The position numbers and the translations under genes were made by a program. The notes beneath the pieces were generated by a model. The model had not been told where the DNA came from. It worked only from the letters and a program-made list of their open reading frames with translations, and searched no databases. DNA of 34,442 nucleotides from contig CANJUF010000032.1 in the NCBI GenBank assembly GCA_947477745.1, positions 1 through 34,442 of the forward strand. The letters are read 5' to 3'. The stretch comes from Sphingomonadaceae bacterium. Lineage in GTDB: Bacteria > Pseudomonadota > Alphaproteobacteria > Sphingomonadales > Sphingomonadaceae. Positions 27,819 to 34,442 of this stretch are shown one piece after another (position 1 is the first letter of the stretch; each line of letters opens with the position of its first letter).

Positions 27819-28811
27819 TCAGCTCTTGCCGACCACGCTTTCGGGCAGCTCGGTGCCGAACACCCGCTGGTAGTATTCGGCGACCAGCATCCGCTCGGTC
27901 TCATCGCACTTGTTGAGGAACGAGAGCCGGAAGGCAAAGCCCGGATCCTTGAAGATCGCGGTGTTCTGCGCCCAGGTGATGACCGTGCGCGGGCTCATCA
28001 CGGTGGAGATATCGCCGTTGATGAAGCCCTGCCGCGTCAGGTCGGCAACCTTGACCATGTCGGCGATCAGCTTGGGCTCCATGCCATCCGCCTTGGCGCT
28101 GACGATCTGCTGTTCGGTTTCCTGCGGCAGGTAATTGAGGCCGACAACGATGTTCCAGCGGTCCATCTGGCCCTGGTTGATCGCCTGAGTGCCGTGATAG
28201 AGACCCGAAGTATCACCAAGGCCCACCGTGTTCGCCGTGGCAAACAGGCGGAAGAATGGATTGGGCCGGATAATCCGGTTCTGGTCGAGCAGGGTCAGCT
28301 TGCCTTCGGTTTCGAGCACGCGCTGGATCACGAACATCACGTCGGGTCGGCCAGCGTCGTATTCGTCGAACACCAGCGCCACCGGGTGCTGGAGCGCCCA
28401 GGGCAGCAGCCCTTCGCGGAACTCGGTGACCTGCAGGCCATCGCGCAGCACGATCGCATCGCGGCCGATCAGGTCGATGCGACTGATGTGCGCATCGAGG
28501 TTGATGCGGATGCACGGCCATTTGAGCCGCGCGGCCACCTGCTCGATGTGAGTCGACTTGCCGGTGCCGTGATAGCCCTGCACCATGACGCGGCGGTTGA
28601 ACGCAAAGCCGGCCAGGATCGCCAGCGTGGTATCGGGATCGAATACGTAGCTTGCGTCGAGATCGGGCACGCGCTCGTCGGCCTGCGAAAAGGCGGGCAC
28701 CTTCATGTCGATGTCGATGCCGAAGGCCTCGCGCACGTCGATTTCGGTGTCGGGCGCTGCCATCAGCGTGGAATCGCGCTCGCCGGTCTTGATGTTGGTC
28801 TGTTCGGTCAT
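27819..28811 (-). CDS. cobS: CobS-type AAA+ ATPase (cobaltochelatase subunit)
   Basis: A 330-residue MoxR-like AAA+ protein matching CobS, which with CobT drives CobN to insert cobalt in aerobic B12 synthesis. Walker A is GYHGTGKS (79-86); Walker B is [11 protein letters not shown] (144-154); GRDAIVL and [31 protein letters not shown] (in two parts) are strongly conserved. cobT, usually adjacent, is not downstream: a convergent esterase is. No other B12 gene is in the window. The protein may serve a separate cobT elsewhere or another VWA-domain partner. Confidence 0.93.
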   Translation of the reverse strand: MTEQTNIKTGERDSTLMAAPDTEIDVREAFGIDIDMKVPAFSQADERVPDLDASYVFDPDTTLAILAGFAFNRRVMVQGYHGTGKSTHIEQVAARLKWPCIRINLDAHISRIDLIGRDAIVLRDGLQVTEFREGLLPWALQHPVALVFDEYDAGRPDVMFVIQRVLETEGKLTLLDQNRIIRPNPFFRLFATANTVGLGDTSGLYHGTQAINQGQMDRWNIVVGLNYLPQETEQQIVSAKADGMEPKLIADMVKVADLTRQGFINGDISTVMSPRTVITWAQNTAIFKDPGFAFRLSFLNKCDETERMLVAEYYQRVFGTELPESVVGKS

Positions 28812-28952
28812 AGGCCTGACCGGTTACATTCGGACTGGCTGCCCTGCAACAAGGATTGGCGCGCGGGGCAAGATTCTCGCGCCGGGACGTAAAATTCCGC
28901 TTTGCCGCCCCCCTCTTCTATGAGACCCAACGGCAAGGGGGCAGCTACAGGC

Positions 28953-30242
28953 ATGGAAACAAGCGAGAGACCGTTCGGTCTGTGGACTGCGAGCGCCATG
29001 GTGGTCGGCGGGATGATCGGCGCGGGCATCTTCGTCCTGCCCGGTTCGCTGGCGCCGTTCGGCTGGACCTCGGCGGGCGGCTGGATCGTGGCGGGGCTTG
29101 GCGTGCTGGCGATCGGGCGTGTCATCGCTGAACTGACGCTGCGCCGCCCCAATGAGCCGAGCGTGCTCACCCATTGCGGCGATGTGCTGGGCTTGCTGCC
29201 TGGGCGCATGATCGCCTGGTCCTACTGGATGACGATTGTCTGCTCATTGCCGGTGCTGGCCATGGCGGCGACCGCCTATCTGCTCCACCTGCTGCCCGGG
29301 GTGCCTTCCACCTCCACCAATGGCGCGATCGGCGGAACGCTTATCGTGCTCGCGCTCGTGCTGATCAACCTGCGCGGTGTGCGCGGCGCCGGCAGGCTGC
29401 AGGTCGTCACCACCGTTCTCAAGCTGGTGCCTCTGATCCTCGTGATTGTTATTTCCGCGTGGCTGCTGCTGCGCACGCCGGAAACCTACACCGCTTCGCT
29501 TTCAGCGCCGTTCAGGTGGGCCGATTTGACTCCTGCGCTGGGCCTCACCTTCTTTGCTGTGCTGAGCTTCGAGAACGCCAGCATGATGGCCGAGCGCGTG
29601 CGCGATCCGGCGCGCAACGTGGTGCGCGCGACCCTGCTTGGCCTGTCCCTGGTTCTGGTCATTTATTTTACGGTGAGCACTGGTATCATCGCCTCGACCC
29701 CGGCGGGGGAGCTTCATGCTTCGTCCGCGCCGGTCGCCATGTTCGTTGCCCGCCATCTCTGCACCTGGGCGGGCGATTCGGTCGCCCTGTTCGCGGCGAT
29801 CTCGGCGATTGGCTGCCTCAACGGACTTGTCCTGCTGCTGGGTGAATTGCCCTACGGAATGGTGCGCGACGGGCAGCTTCCTGGCTGGATGGCGCCGACC
29901 AACGCGCGGGACGTCGCTTCTGGGCCGCTCGTGTTCGGGTGCGTGCTCGGAGTTGCCCTGATGCTGATCAGCACCAATTCCTCGGGCGAGCGCGTGCTCG
30001 ATTTCATGCTGCGCCTGACCACAGCCTCGGCGATATGGTTCTATATCGGCGTATGCCTGACCGCGATCGTCACCAGGGTTCAGCCGCCGCTTGCGGTACT
30101 GGGCATCCTGTTCTGTCTGTGGGTGCTCTATGGAACCGGGCTTGAAGCAGGGCTGCTGGGACTAAGCTTCATGCTCCTTGCCATTCCGGTGCATTTCCTG
30201 ATCGGCGAGCGGACGCGCCCGCGCTATTCCGTGCCACTTTGA
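28953..30242 (+). CDS. APC-family amino acid permease
   Basis: A 429-residue inner-membrane transporter with about 12 hydrophobic spans. The first span carries the family pattern GGMIGAGIFVLPGSL (substrate-binding break in helix 1). SFENASMMAERVRDPARNV matches the intracellular loop after helix 6. The start is ATG 28953, after AAGGGGG; ATG 28920 has no ribosome site. Related to putative arginine/agmatine or basic amino acid antiporters, but specificity cannot be read. It is divergent from cobS. A GST gene follows 21 bases later. Confidence 0.85.
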   Translation: METSERPFGLWTASAMVVGGMIGAGIFVLPGSLAPFGWTSAGGWIVAGLGVLAIGRVIAELTLRRPNEPSVLTHCGDVLGLLPGRMIAWSYWMTIVCSLPVLAMAATAYLLHLLPGVPSTSTNGAIGGTLIVLALVLINLRGVRGAGRLQVVTTVLKLVPLILVIVISAWLLLRTPETYTASLSAPFRWADLTPALGLTFFAVLSFENASMMAERVRDPARNVVRATLLGLSLVLVIYFTVSTGIIASTPAGELHASSAPVAMFVARHLCTWAGDSVALFAAISAIGCLNGLVLLLGELPYGMVRDGQLPGWMAPTNARDVASGPLVFGCVLGVALMLISTNSSGERVLDFMLRLTTASAIWFYIGVCLTAIVTRVQPPLAVLGILFCLWVLYGTGLEAGLLGLSFMLLAIPVHFLIGERTRPRYSVPL

Positions 30243-30263
30243 CCTGAGAATTGGAGGACTTCG

Positions 30264-30911
30264 ATGAAACTTTACGGTGCGCTGCTTTCGCCCTTCGTCC
30301 GCAAGGCTGCGGTTGTTCTGGAGGAAAAGGGTCTTGAGTGGGAACTGGTGATGCACAGTCCCGGATCGGACAATTCGGATTTCCTGGAAGCCAGCCCGTT
30401 CGGCAAGATTCCGGCGCTGCGCGACGGCGACTATACGCTGGCCGATTCGAGCGCGATCGCCATTTATCTCGACGCCAAGTATCCTTCGCCGGCCGTGCTC
30501 CCCGCCGAGCCCGCCGCACGCGGCAAGGCGATGTGGTTCGACGAATTTGCCGACACGATCTATGCCGCCTCGGGCCTCAAGATCCTGTTCAACCGGTTGG
30601 TCGGGCCAAAGCTGCTCAAGCTGCCTTCGGACGAGGCGATTGCCGTGCAGGGCGAAGCCGAACTGCCGCGCATTCTCGATTACCTCGAAGGCGCGGCGCC
30701 TGCGCAGGGCTGGCTGAATGGAGAATTTTCGCTGGGCGACATTTCGGTGGCCTCGATGCTCAAGAGCATGAGCTATGTCGGATACGGACCCGACTCCGCG
30801 CGCTATCCGGCGACTGCGGCATGGTATGGCCGCGTGGCTGCCCGGCCCGCCTGGGCTTCGGTCGCCGTGATGGAAGCACCCACTGCGGTACGGCTGGGCG
30901 CGACAGGCTAA
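30264..30911 (+). CDS. Glutathione S-transferase family protein
   Basis: A 215-residue GST. The thioredoxin-like N-domain (LYGALLSPFVRKAAVVLEEKG, NPFGKIPAL-like SPFGKIPALRDGD, LADSSAIAIYLDAKYP) binds glutathione, with S9 the likely activating residue. The helical C-domain (about 85-205) is complete, with LGDISVASML at the usual conserved Asp. GGAGG stands seven bases before ATG 30264. The stop interlocks with that of HxlR (CTAA). Confidence 0.9.
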   Translation: MKLYGALLSPFVRKAAVVLEEKGLEWELVMHSPGSDNSDFLEASPFGKIPALRDGDYTLADSSAIAIYLDAKYPSPAVLPAEPAARGKAMWFDEFADTIYAASGLKILFNRLVGPKLLKLPSDEAIAVQGEAELPRILDYLEGAAPAQGWLNGEFSLGDISVASMLKSMSYVGYGPDSARYPATAAWYGRVAARPAWASVAVMEAPTAVRLGATG

Positions 30912-31615
30912 GGTTTAGCGGCGATCGGGCACTTCTCCGGGAGCGAGAACAGATCGACAAAGCGCTCCGCCAGCGCCGGATCGCCGGTGATCGTCACGCC
31001 GCATTCGGCTGCGGGCTGCTTGCCGTAGATCAAGCTGAGAAACTGTGGGACTGTCTGCGCTGAAAACTCGAGGTCTGCAGGCAGGCCGGGTGCAGGTTCA
31101 CGTTCGACCAGCAATTGGCCGCTTTCGAGGTGCGCATACAGCGTTACCTCCGGCGTTCGGAATACCGCGCGCACCTTCATTTCGCCAGCGCGAACCAGAT
31201 CCACCATCGTGCGCAGCGACAGCAGGAACGAGGTCGGCGTCATCGGCAGCGTGGCGTCATGAAGCGGTGAGCGGACCGACCAGCGCCCGAGCGCCTGCAT
31301 GACGAACTCCAGCTCCTTGCCCCAGTCGGTCAGGGCGAAAACCTGGCTAGCGGCGGGCGGCGGAAGCTTGTGCCGTGTCAGCACGCCGATCTCCTCAAGC
31401 CTCGTCAGCCGCTCAGTGAGCACCTTGGCGCTCAGCCCGGGCAATTCGGCGCGAATGTCAGAAAAGCGACGCGCCCCCAGCATAAGCTCGCGAACAATGA
31501 GCAACGTCCAGCGTTCGCCAATGAGCTCCATGGCGAAAGCTGCCGCACAGGCGTCCTCATACCAACGGCCGTGTTCGGCGCTTTGTCCTATCTTAGTTTC
31601 ATTTTGTAACTTCAT
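30908..31615 (-). CDS. HxlR-family transcriptional regulator with C-terminal domain
   Basis: A 235-residue regulator. The winged helix (about 17-110) has CAAAFAMELIGERWTLLIVREL and FSDIRAELPGLSAKVLTERLTRLEEIGVL. The Cys in the first helix stands where HxlR/YodB-type sensors keep their redox Cys, so thiol or electrophile sensing is possible. Residues 120-225 form an extra domain resembling SCP2-like folds, common in long HxlR proteins and perhaps ligand-binding. It is divergent from the VOC-GST operon, 67 bases apart, and is its likely regulator. Confidence 0.88.
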   Translation of the reverse strand: MKLQNETKIGQSAEHGRWYEDACAAAFAMELIGERWTLLIVRELMLGARRFSDIRAELPGLSAKVLTERLTRLEEIGVLTRHKLPPPAASQVFALTDWGKELEFVMQALGRWSVRSPLHDATLPMTPTSFLLSLRTMVDLVRAGEMKVRAVFRTPEVTLYAHLESGQLLVEREPAPGLPADLEFSAQTVPQFLSLIYGKQPAAECGVTITGDPALAERFVDLFSLPEKCPIAAKP

Positions 31616-31631
31616 GGTTGCTTTTAGTTAC
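31606..31631. promoter_or_regulatory. Candidate HxlR operator
   Basis: An inverted repeat GTAACT (31606-31611) and AGTTAC (31626-31631), 14 bases apart, spans the HxlR start codon (31613-31615) and lies 52 bases before the divergent VOC gene. B. subtilis HxlR-type sites are also short spaced repeats with GTA/TAC ends. Inference from symmetry and position. Confidence 0.4.
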
Positions 31632-31682
31632 CACATCGCGCAGCTTCATGCAATCGGCGAGTCGTAATCAAAGAGAGAAGCC

Positions 31683-32114
31683 ATGACCCGAATGATCTTC
31701 GTCAATCTTCCCGTAGCCGACCTGCCCAAGGCGATGGCATTCTACCAGGCGCTTGGCTTTACCAACGACGCTCGCTTCACCGACGAAACGGCGGCCAGCT
31801 TGGTGGTTTCCGACACGATTTTCGTCATGCTTCTGACTCATGACAAGTGGCGCACGTTCACGACCCGGCCGATCTGCGACCGTGGTTCCAGCGAAGTGTC
31901 GCTGGCGCTGAGCTGCGACAGCCGCGACGAGGTGGACGCAATGGTCGCCGCGGCCGCTGCGGGCGGCGGCACAGAGGACGTCAATCCCTCGGAAGACCAC
32001 GGCTTCATGGACATGCGCACTTTCGCCGATCCCGACGGGCATGTCTGGGAGCCGATGTGGATGGACCCGGCCGTCGCAAATTCGGACGCTCACATTTCCG
32101 AAGTGGAGGCCTGA
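31683..32114 (+). CDS. VOC-family (glyoxalase-like) protein
   Basis: A 143-residue protein with the paired beta-alpha-beta-beta-beta modules of the vicinal oxygen chelate fold. IFVNLPVADLPKAMAFYQALGF opens module 1; FADPDGHVWEPMW closes module 2 with the usual metal-ligand Glu. Such enzymes include glyoxalase I and fosfomycin or other thiol transferases; function here is open. AGAGAGAAG is the ribosome site. It is the first gene of the operon, and the next starts one base after its stop. Confidence 0.88.
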   Translation: MTRMIFVNLPVADLPKAMAFYQALGFTNDARFTDETAASLVVSDTIFVMLLTHDKWRTFTTRPICDRGSSEVSLALSCDSRDEVDAMVAAAAAGGGTEDVNPSEDHGFMDMRTFADPDGHVWEPMWMDPAVANSDAHISEVEA

Positions 32115-32115
32115 C

Positions 32116-32670
32116 ATGGCCGAGCCAAGTCAGATAGAGCTCACCGCCTTCAGCTGGGTACCGCCGATGCCGCGTGGACTGGTGCGAGACCTGAGGGCGC
32201 GCTGGGTGCTCGAGGAAATGGGCCAGCCCTATCGCACCCGCCTGTTCGATCGGCGCACAAGCGGACCCGAAGATCGTAAGCCCGACCAGCCATTCGGTCA
32301 GGTGCCCGCGATGCATGACGGCGATGCGGTGCTGTTCGAATCGGGCGCGATCTGCCTGTGGCTCGCCGAACGCGATCCCGCCCTGATGCCCCGCGACGAC
32401 GTGACCCGCGCCAAGGTGCTGAGCTGGGTCTTTGCCGCGCTTAACAGCGTCGAGCCAAATATCCTCATGCTGCAATATGTTACTCTCTTCAACGCAGAGG
32501 CGCCGGGCGCGGCGGAATTCGCGCCCACCGCAAAAAGCCGCCTCGCTGACCGGCTCGCGCTGCTTAGCGAAGCTTTGGGAGAGAACGACTGGCTCGCGGG
32601 CAAATTCACGGTCGCCGACGTGCTCATGGTCAGCGTGCTGCGCCAGCTAGGCTCAGGACTCATTGATTGA
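32116..32670 (+). CDS. Glutathione S-transferase, C-terminally shortened
   Basis: A 184-residue GST. The N-domain (RARWVLEEMGQPYRTRLFD, QPFGQVPAMHDGDAVLFESGAICLWLAE) is normal. The C-domain runs to FTVADVLMVSVLRQLGSGLID and then stops; relatives continue about 25-35 residues, with a final helix packing on the domain. The stop falls where the next gene's N-terminus is also missing, suggesting a deletion. Whether it still folds is unclear. ATG 32116 is one base after the VOC stop, so it is coupled. Confidence 0.8.
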   Translation: MAEPSQIELTAFSWVPPMPRGLVRDLRARWVLEEMGQPYRTRLFDRRTSGPEDRKPDQPFGQVPAMHDGDAVLFESGAICLWLAERDPALMPRDDVTRAKVLSWVFAALNSVEPNILMLQYVTLFNAEAPGAAEFAPTAKSRLADRLALLSEALGENDWLAGKFTVADVLMVSVLRQLGSGLID

Positions 32671-32716
32671 GCCAGAAGATGACGGTTGCGGCGATGCAGA
32701 TGGCAGACATGAATGT

Positions 32717-33019
32717 GTGCCCGCGCCAGTCGACCTTTATCACTTCAAGGTGGTCACTGCGGCGCACGGCGCATCCTTCGACTTTGCCGATGCCGAGGAA
32801 GCGATCGCGCGGCAGCACTATGCTTTTCTTGTCTCCGAAGCTGAGTTCGACGCGATCATGTCGCGCATCGAGGCACGCGGCATGACGTACTGGGCCGATC
32901 CTGCGCGCAGCAAGCCTGGCGAGATCAACCACAACGATGGCGGCAGGGGCGTGTATTTCGAAGGGCCGGATGGGCACTTCTTCGAAGCGCTGACCGTGCC
33001 TTATGGGGGCTGGGACTGA
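32717..33019 (+). pseudogene. VOC-family protein lacking its N-terminus
   Basis: From about PVDLYHFKVV (near 32726) on, the frame matches a VOC family with ASFDFAD, ARQHYAFLVSEAEFDAI, TYWADP and PGEINHNDGGRGVYFEGPDGHFFE. Relatives have about 35 more residues before this, including the first metal-ligand His. Here the upstream in-frame sequence (IEPEDDGCGDADGRHEC) is unlike them. The only starts are TTG 32663 or GTG 32717, neither with a good ribosome site. Probably inactive, or expressed as a partial domain. Its TGA overlaps the next ATG (TGATG). Confidence 0.65.
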
Positions 33020-33672
33020 TGCCGCTCAATCTATATGGCCACCCGTTCTCGTCCTATACGTGGAAGGCGCTGATCCCGCTTTACGCGCATCAGGTTCCGT
33101 TCGAGTTCCGCAGTCTCGAAGAAGTGAGCATAGAAGAGGCGCAGTTCGTTCAGGACGCATCGCCTCAAGGCAAATTCCCGGTGTTGGTTGATGCAGAGCG
33201 CACGATATTCGAGGCGACCTCAATCATCGAATATCTGGCGCTGCACTATCTTCCCGATGCAGGTCTGGTTCCCTCCGATCCCGACGCGTCGCTGCAAGTT
33301 CGCATGATGGACCGCGTGTTCGACAATTACGTGATGAATTTGATGCAAGAGGGGGTGAACGAGGCGATCCGCACCAGCGGCCAGCCCGATCCGGCGGTCA
33401 TGGCGGAGGTTCGGCGTCGTCTGGAGCGAACCTATGCCTGGCTCGACCATTGGCTAGGCGATTATCGGCGGCCCTCGCAGGTCACCTTGATCGAATGCGC
33501 TGCCGCACCATCGCTGTTCTATGCCGACTGGGTTCACCGGATCGGCGAGCAATGGCCCCGCCTTAAAAACTGGCGCGCGCACCTGCTCGCCATTCCGGCA
33601 GTCAGCCGCTGCGTTGAGGATGCCCGTCCCTATCGCCCCAATTTTCCGCTCGGTGCGCCCGAACGCGACTGA
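33019..33672 (+). CDS. Glutathione S-transferase family protein
   Basis: A 217-residue GST with a complete N-domain (LYGHPFSSYTWKALIPLYA, SPQGKFPVLVD, FEATSIIEYLALHYLP) and helical C-domain ending in WRAHLLAIPAVSRCVEDARPY. It is distinct from the two other GSTs in the window. S11/S12 and Y13 are candidates for activating glutathione. ATG 33019 overlaps the stop of the VOC remnant. Confidence 0.9.
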   Translation: MPLNLYGHPFSSYTWKALIPLYAHQVPFEFRSLEEVSIEEAQFVQDASPQGKFPVLVDAERTIFEATSIIEYLALHYLPDAGLVPSDPDASLQVRMMDRVFDNYVMNLMQEGVNEAIRTSGQPDPAVMAEVRRRLERTYAWLDHWLGDYRRPSQVTLIECAAAPSLFYADWVHRIGEQWPRLKNWRAHLLAIPAVSRCVEDARPYRPNFPLGAPERD

Positions 33673-33682
33673 GGAGACAGAC

Positions 33683-34135
33683 ATGTCCAATACCAACGAA
33701 TTGTCCGTTAGCCGTTTCATCGCTGCCTCGCCTGCCAAGGTATGGGAAGTCATGACCGATCGCCGCGAGGAATGGTGGTGCCCGGTGCCCTGGCACGCGA
33801 CCTTCGATCGGCACGAGCCGCGACCCGGCGGGGCCTGCAACATGACATTCCGCGGACCCGATGGCGAGGAAATGCCCCAGAACGGCATATACCTGGCCTA
33901 TGACGAAGGCCGCCGCTTCGCCACGACCGATACAATAACAGACGATCTTCAGCCTTCGGGGCCGTTCATGATCGGCATCTGGGAAATCGAACCCGAGGGC
34001 GACGGCACCCGCTATACCGCGACTGCGCGCCACTGGCGCGACGAAGACCGCAAGCAGCACGAAGCGATGGGCTTTGTCGAGGGCTGGGAGGCCTGCGCAG
34101 CACAGCTTGCCGCAATCTGCGAGGACGAAAGTTAG
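33683..34135 (+). CDS. SRPBCC/AHSA1-like domain protein
   Basis: A 150-residue START-like (SRPBCC) protein that forms a deep hydrophobic pocket. RFIAASPAKVWEVMTDRREEWWCP opens the fold and GTRYTATARHWRDEDRKQHEAMGFVEGW closes it, as in AHSA1-type proteins. No catalytic residue is recognisable; a ligand-binding role in the pathway of the neighbouring GST and VOC genes is inference. GAGGAG precedes ATG 33683. Its TAG interlocks with the TAA of the convergent gene (TTAG). Confidence 0.88.
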   Translation: MSNTNELSVSRFIAASPAKVWEVMTDRREEWWCPVPWHATFDRHEPRPGGACNMTFRGPDGEEMPQNGIYLAYDEGRRFATTDTITDDLQPSGPFMIGIWEIEPEGDGTRYTATARHWRDEDRKQHEAMGFVEGWEACAAQLAAICEDES

Positions 34136-34442
34136 TCGCTCACCTCGGCCCTGACGAACCGCGCCCGCACAGTCTCGTCAAGCGCGTCGAGGCTCGCGCG
34201 CTGCGCCAGCAGCTTGGAGTTCCTGCCCGGAACGAAATTGAGGTAATCGATCCAGAACGGCCTGCATGCCGTGAAATAGAGGAACGGCCTCGCCGCATCG
34301 CCCTTGTTGGCCATGCCGTAGTGGAAAGTGCGAAAGTCCCAGAACACCAGCGAGCCCGCGGGAGCCTCAGCCGCTACTCCAGGCGAATTTTCGTCTCGCT
34401 TGCCCTGCCGATGGCTCCCCGGCCAAAGCACAGTCATGCCGC
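34132..34442 (-). CDS. Phytanoyl-CoA dioxygenase family protein, 5' part beyond window
   Basis: The last about 103 residues of a PhyH-like Fe(II)/2-oxoglutarate oxygenase; the start lies past the window edge. GMTVLWPGSHRQGKR is the family segment between the iron ligands. The distal His is in FRTFHYGMAN, followed by Arg in ARPFLYFTACRP, the 2-oxoglutarate site. A C-terminal extension includes FVPGRNSK. It differs from the PhyH protein at 746-1570. Convergent with the SRPBCC gene, with interlocked stops. Confidence 0.85.
   Translation of the reverse strand, partial: GMTVLWPGSHRQGKRDENSPGVAAEAPAGSLVFWDFRTFHYGMANKGDAARPFLYFTACRPFWIDYLNFVPGRNSKLLAQRASLDALDETVRARFVRAEVSD

Noticed and set aside
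27780..28892. Forward frame of 370 codons opposite cobS
   Set aside because: Antisense to cobS; composition is that of a shadow frame.

Overview
The window is high-GC chromosomal DNA from an alphaproteobacterium, most likely Sphingomonadales (Erythrobacter, Novosphingobium or Sphingomonas type). This rests on the protein sequences themselves: a peptide deformylase with a His-rich insertion, a CobS-type cobaltochelatase ATPase and the gene content. The gene order coaD, periplasmic cyclophilin, queA also fits. No tRNA, rRNA or CRISPR array was recognised, and no gene-free stretch exceeds 300 bases.

Bases 1-657 are a junkyard of three truncated genes: an IS5-type transposase piece, a DUF3631 C-terminal piece and a cupin/JmjC-like C-terminal piece. 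Then comes a reverse-strand pair, tgt plus a phytanoyl-CoA dioxygenase-family gene. A mixed-strand segment follows (2705-5329): a small secreted protein, a repeat element, an ECF sigma factor broken by a frameshift with its membrane partner, and a globin-like gene behind a perfect FNR-type box. This segment separates the two queuosine genes tgt and queA.

From 5330 to 13143 the content is core: queA, cyclophilin, coaD, ispA and xseB on the reverse strand; purL with a coupled 53-residue protein; and serB and miaA, whose start codons overlap head to head. Next is the branched-chain amino acid operon ilvB-ilvN-ilvC, with a strong terminator hairpin in its leader and a palindromic repeat between ilvN and ilvC. 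After it come an RNA methyltransferase, a secreted protein and rmuC. A Cys-rich copper-storage-like protein overlaps def convergently; recR, fmt, truA, an MDR oxidoreductase, a class A penicillin-binding protein, a secreted GDXG esterase and an isolated cobS follow.

The right end (28953-34442) is accessory: an amino acid permease and a glutathione S-transferase, then a HxlR-type regulator divergent from VOC, GST, VOC, GST and SRPBCC genes packed start to stop. This looks like a small glutathione-linked detoxification or catabolic operon. Two of its genes appear truncated at a deletion scar. A second phytanoyl-CoA dioxygenase-like gene runs off the window edge. Convergent genes are packed very tightly, several with interlocking stop codons.
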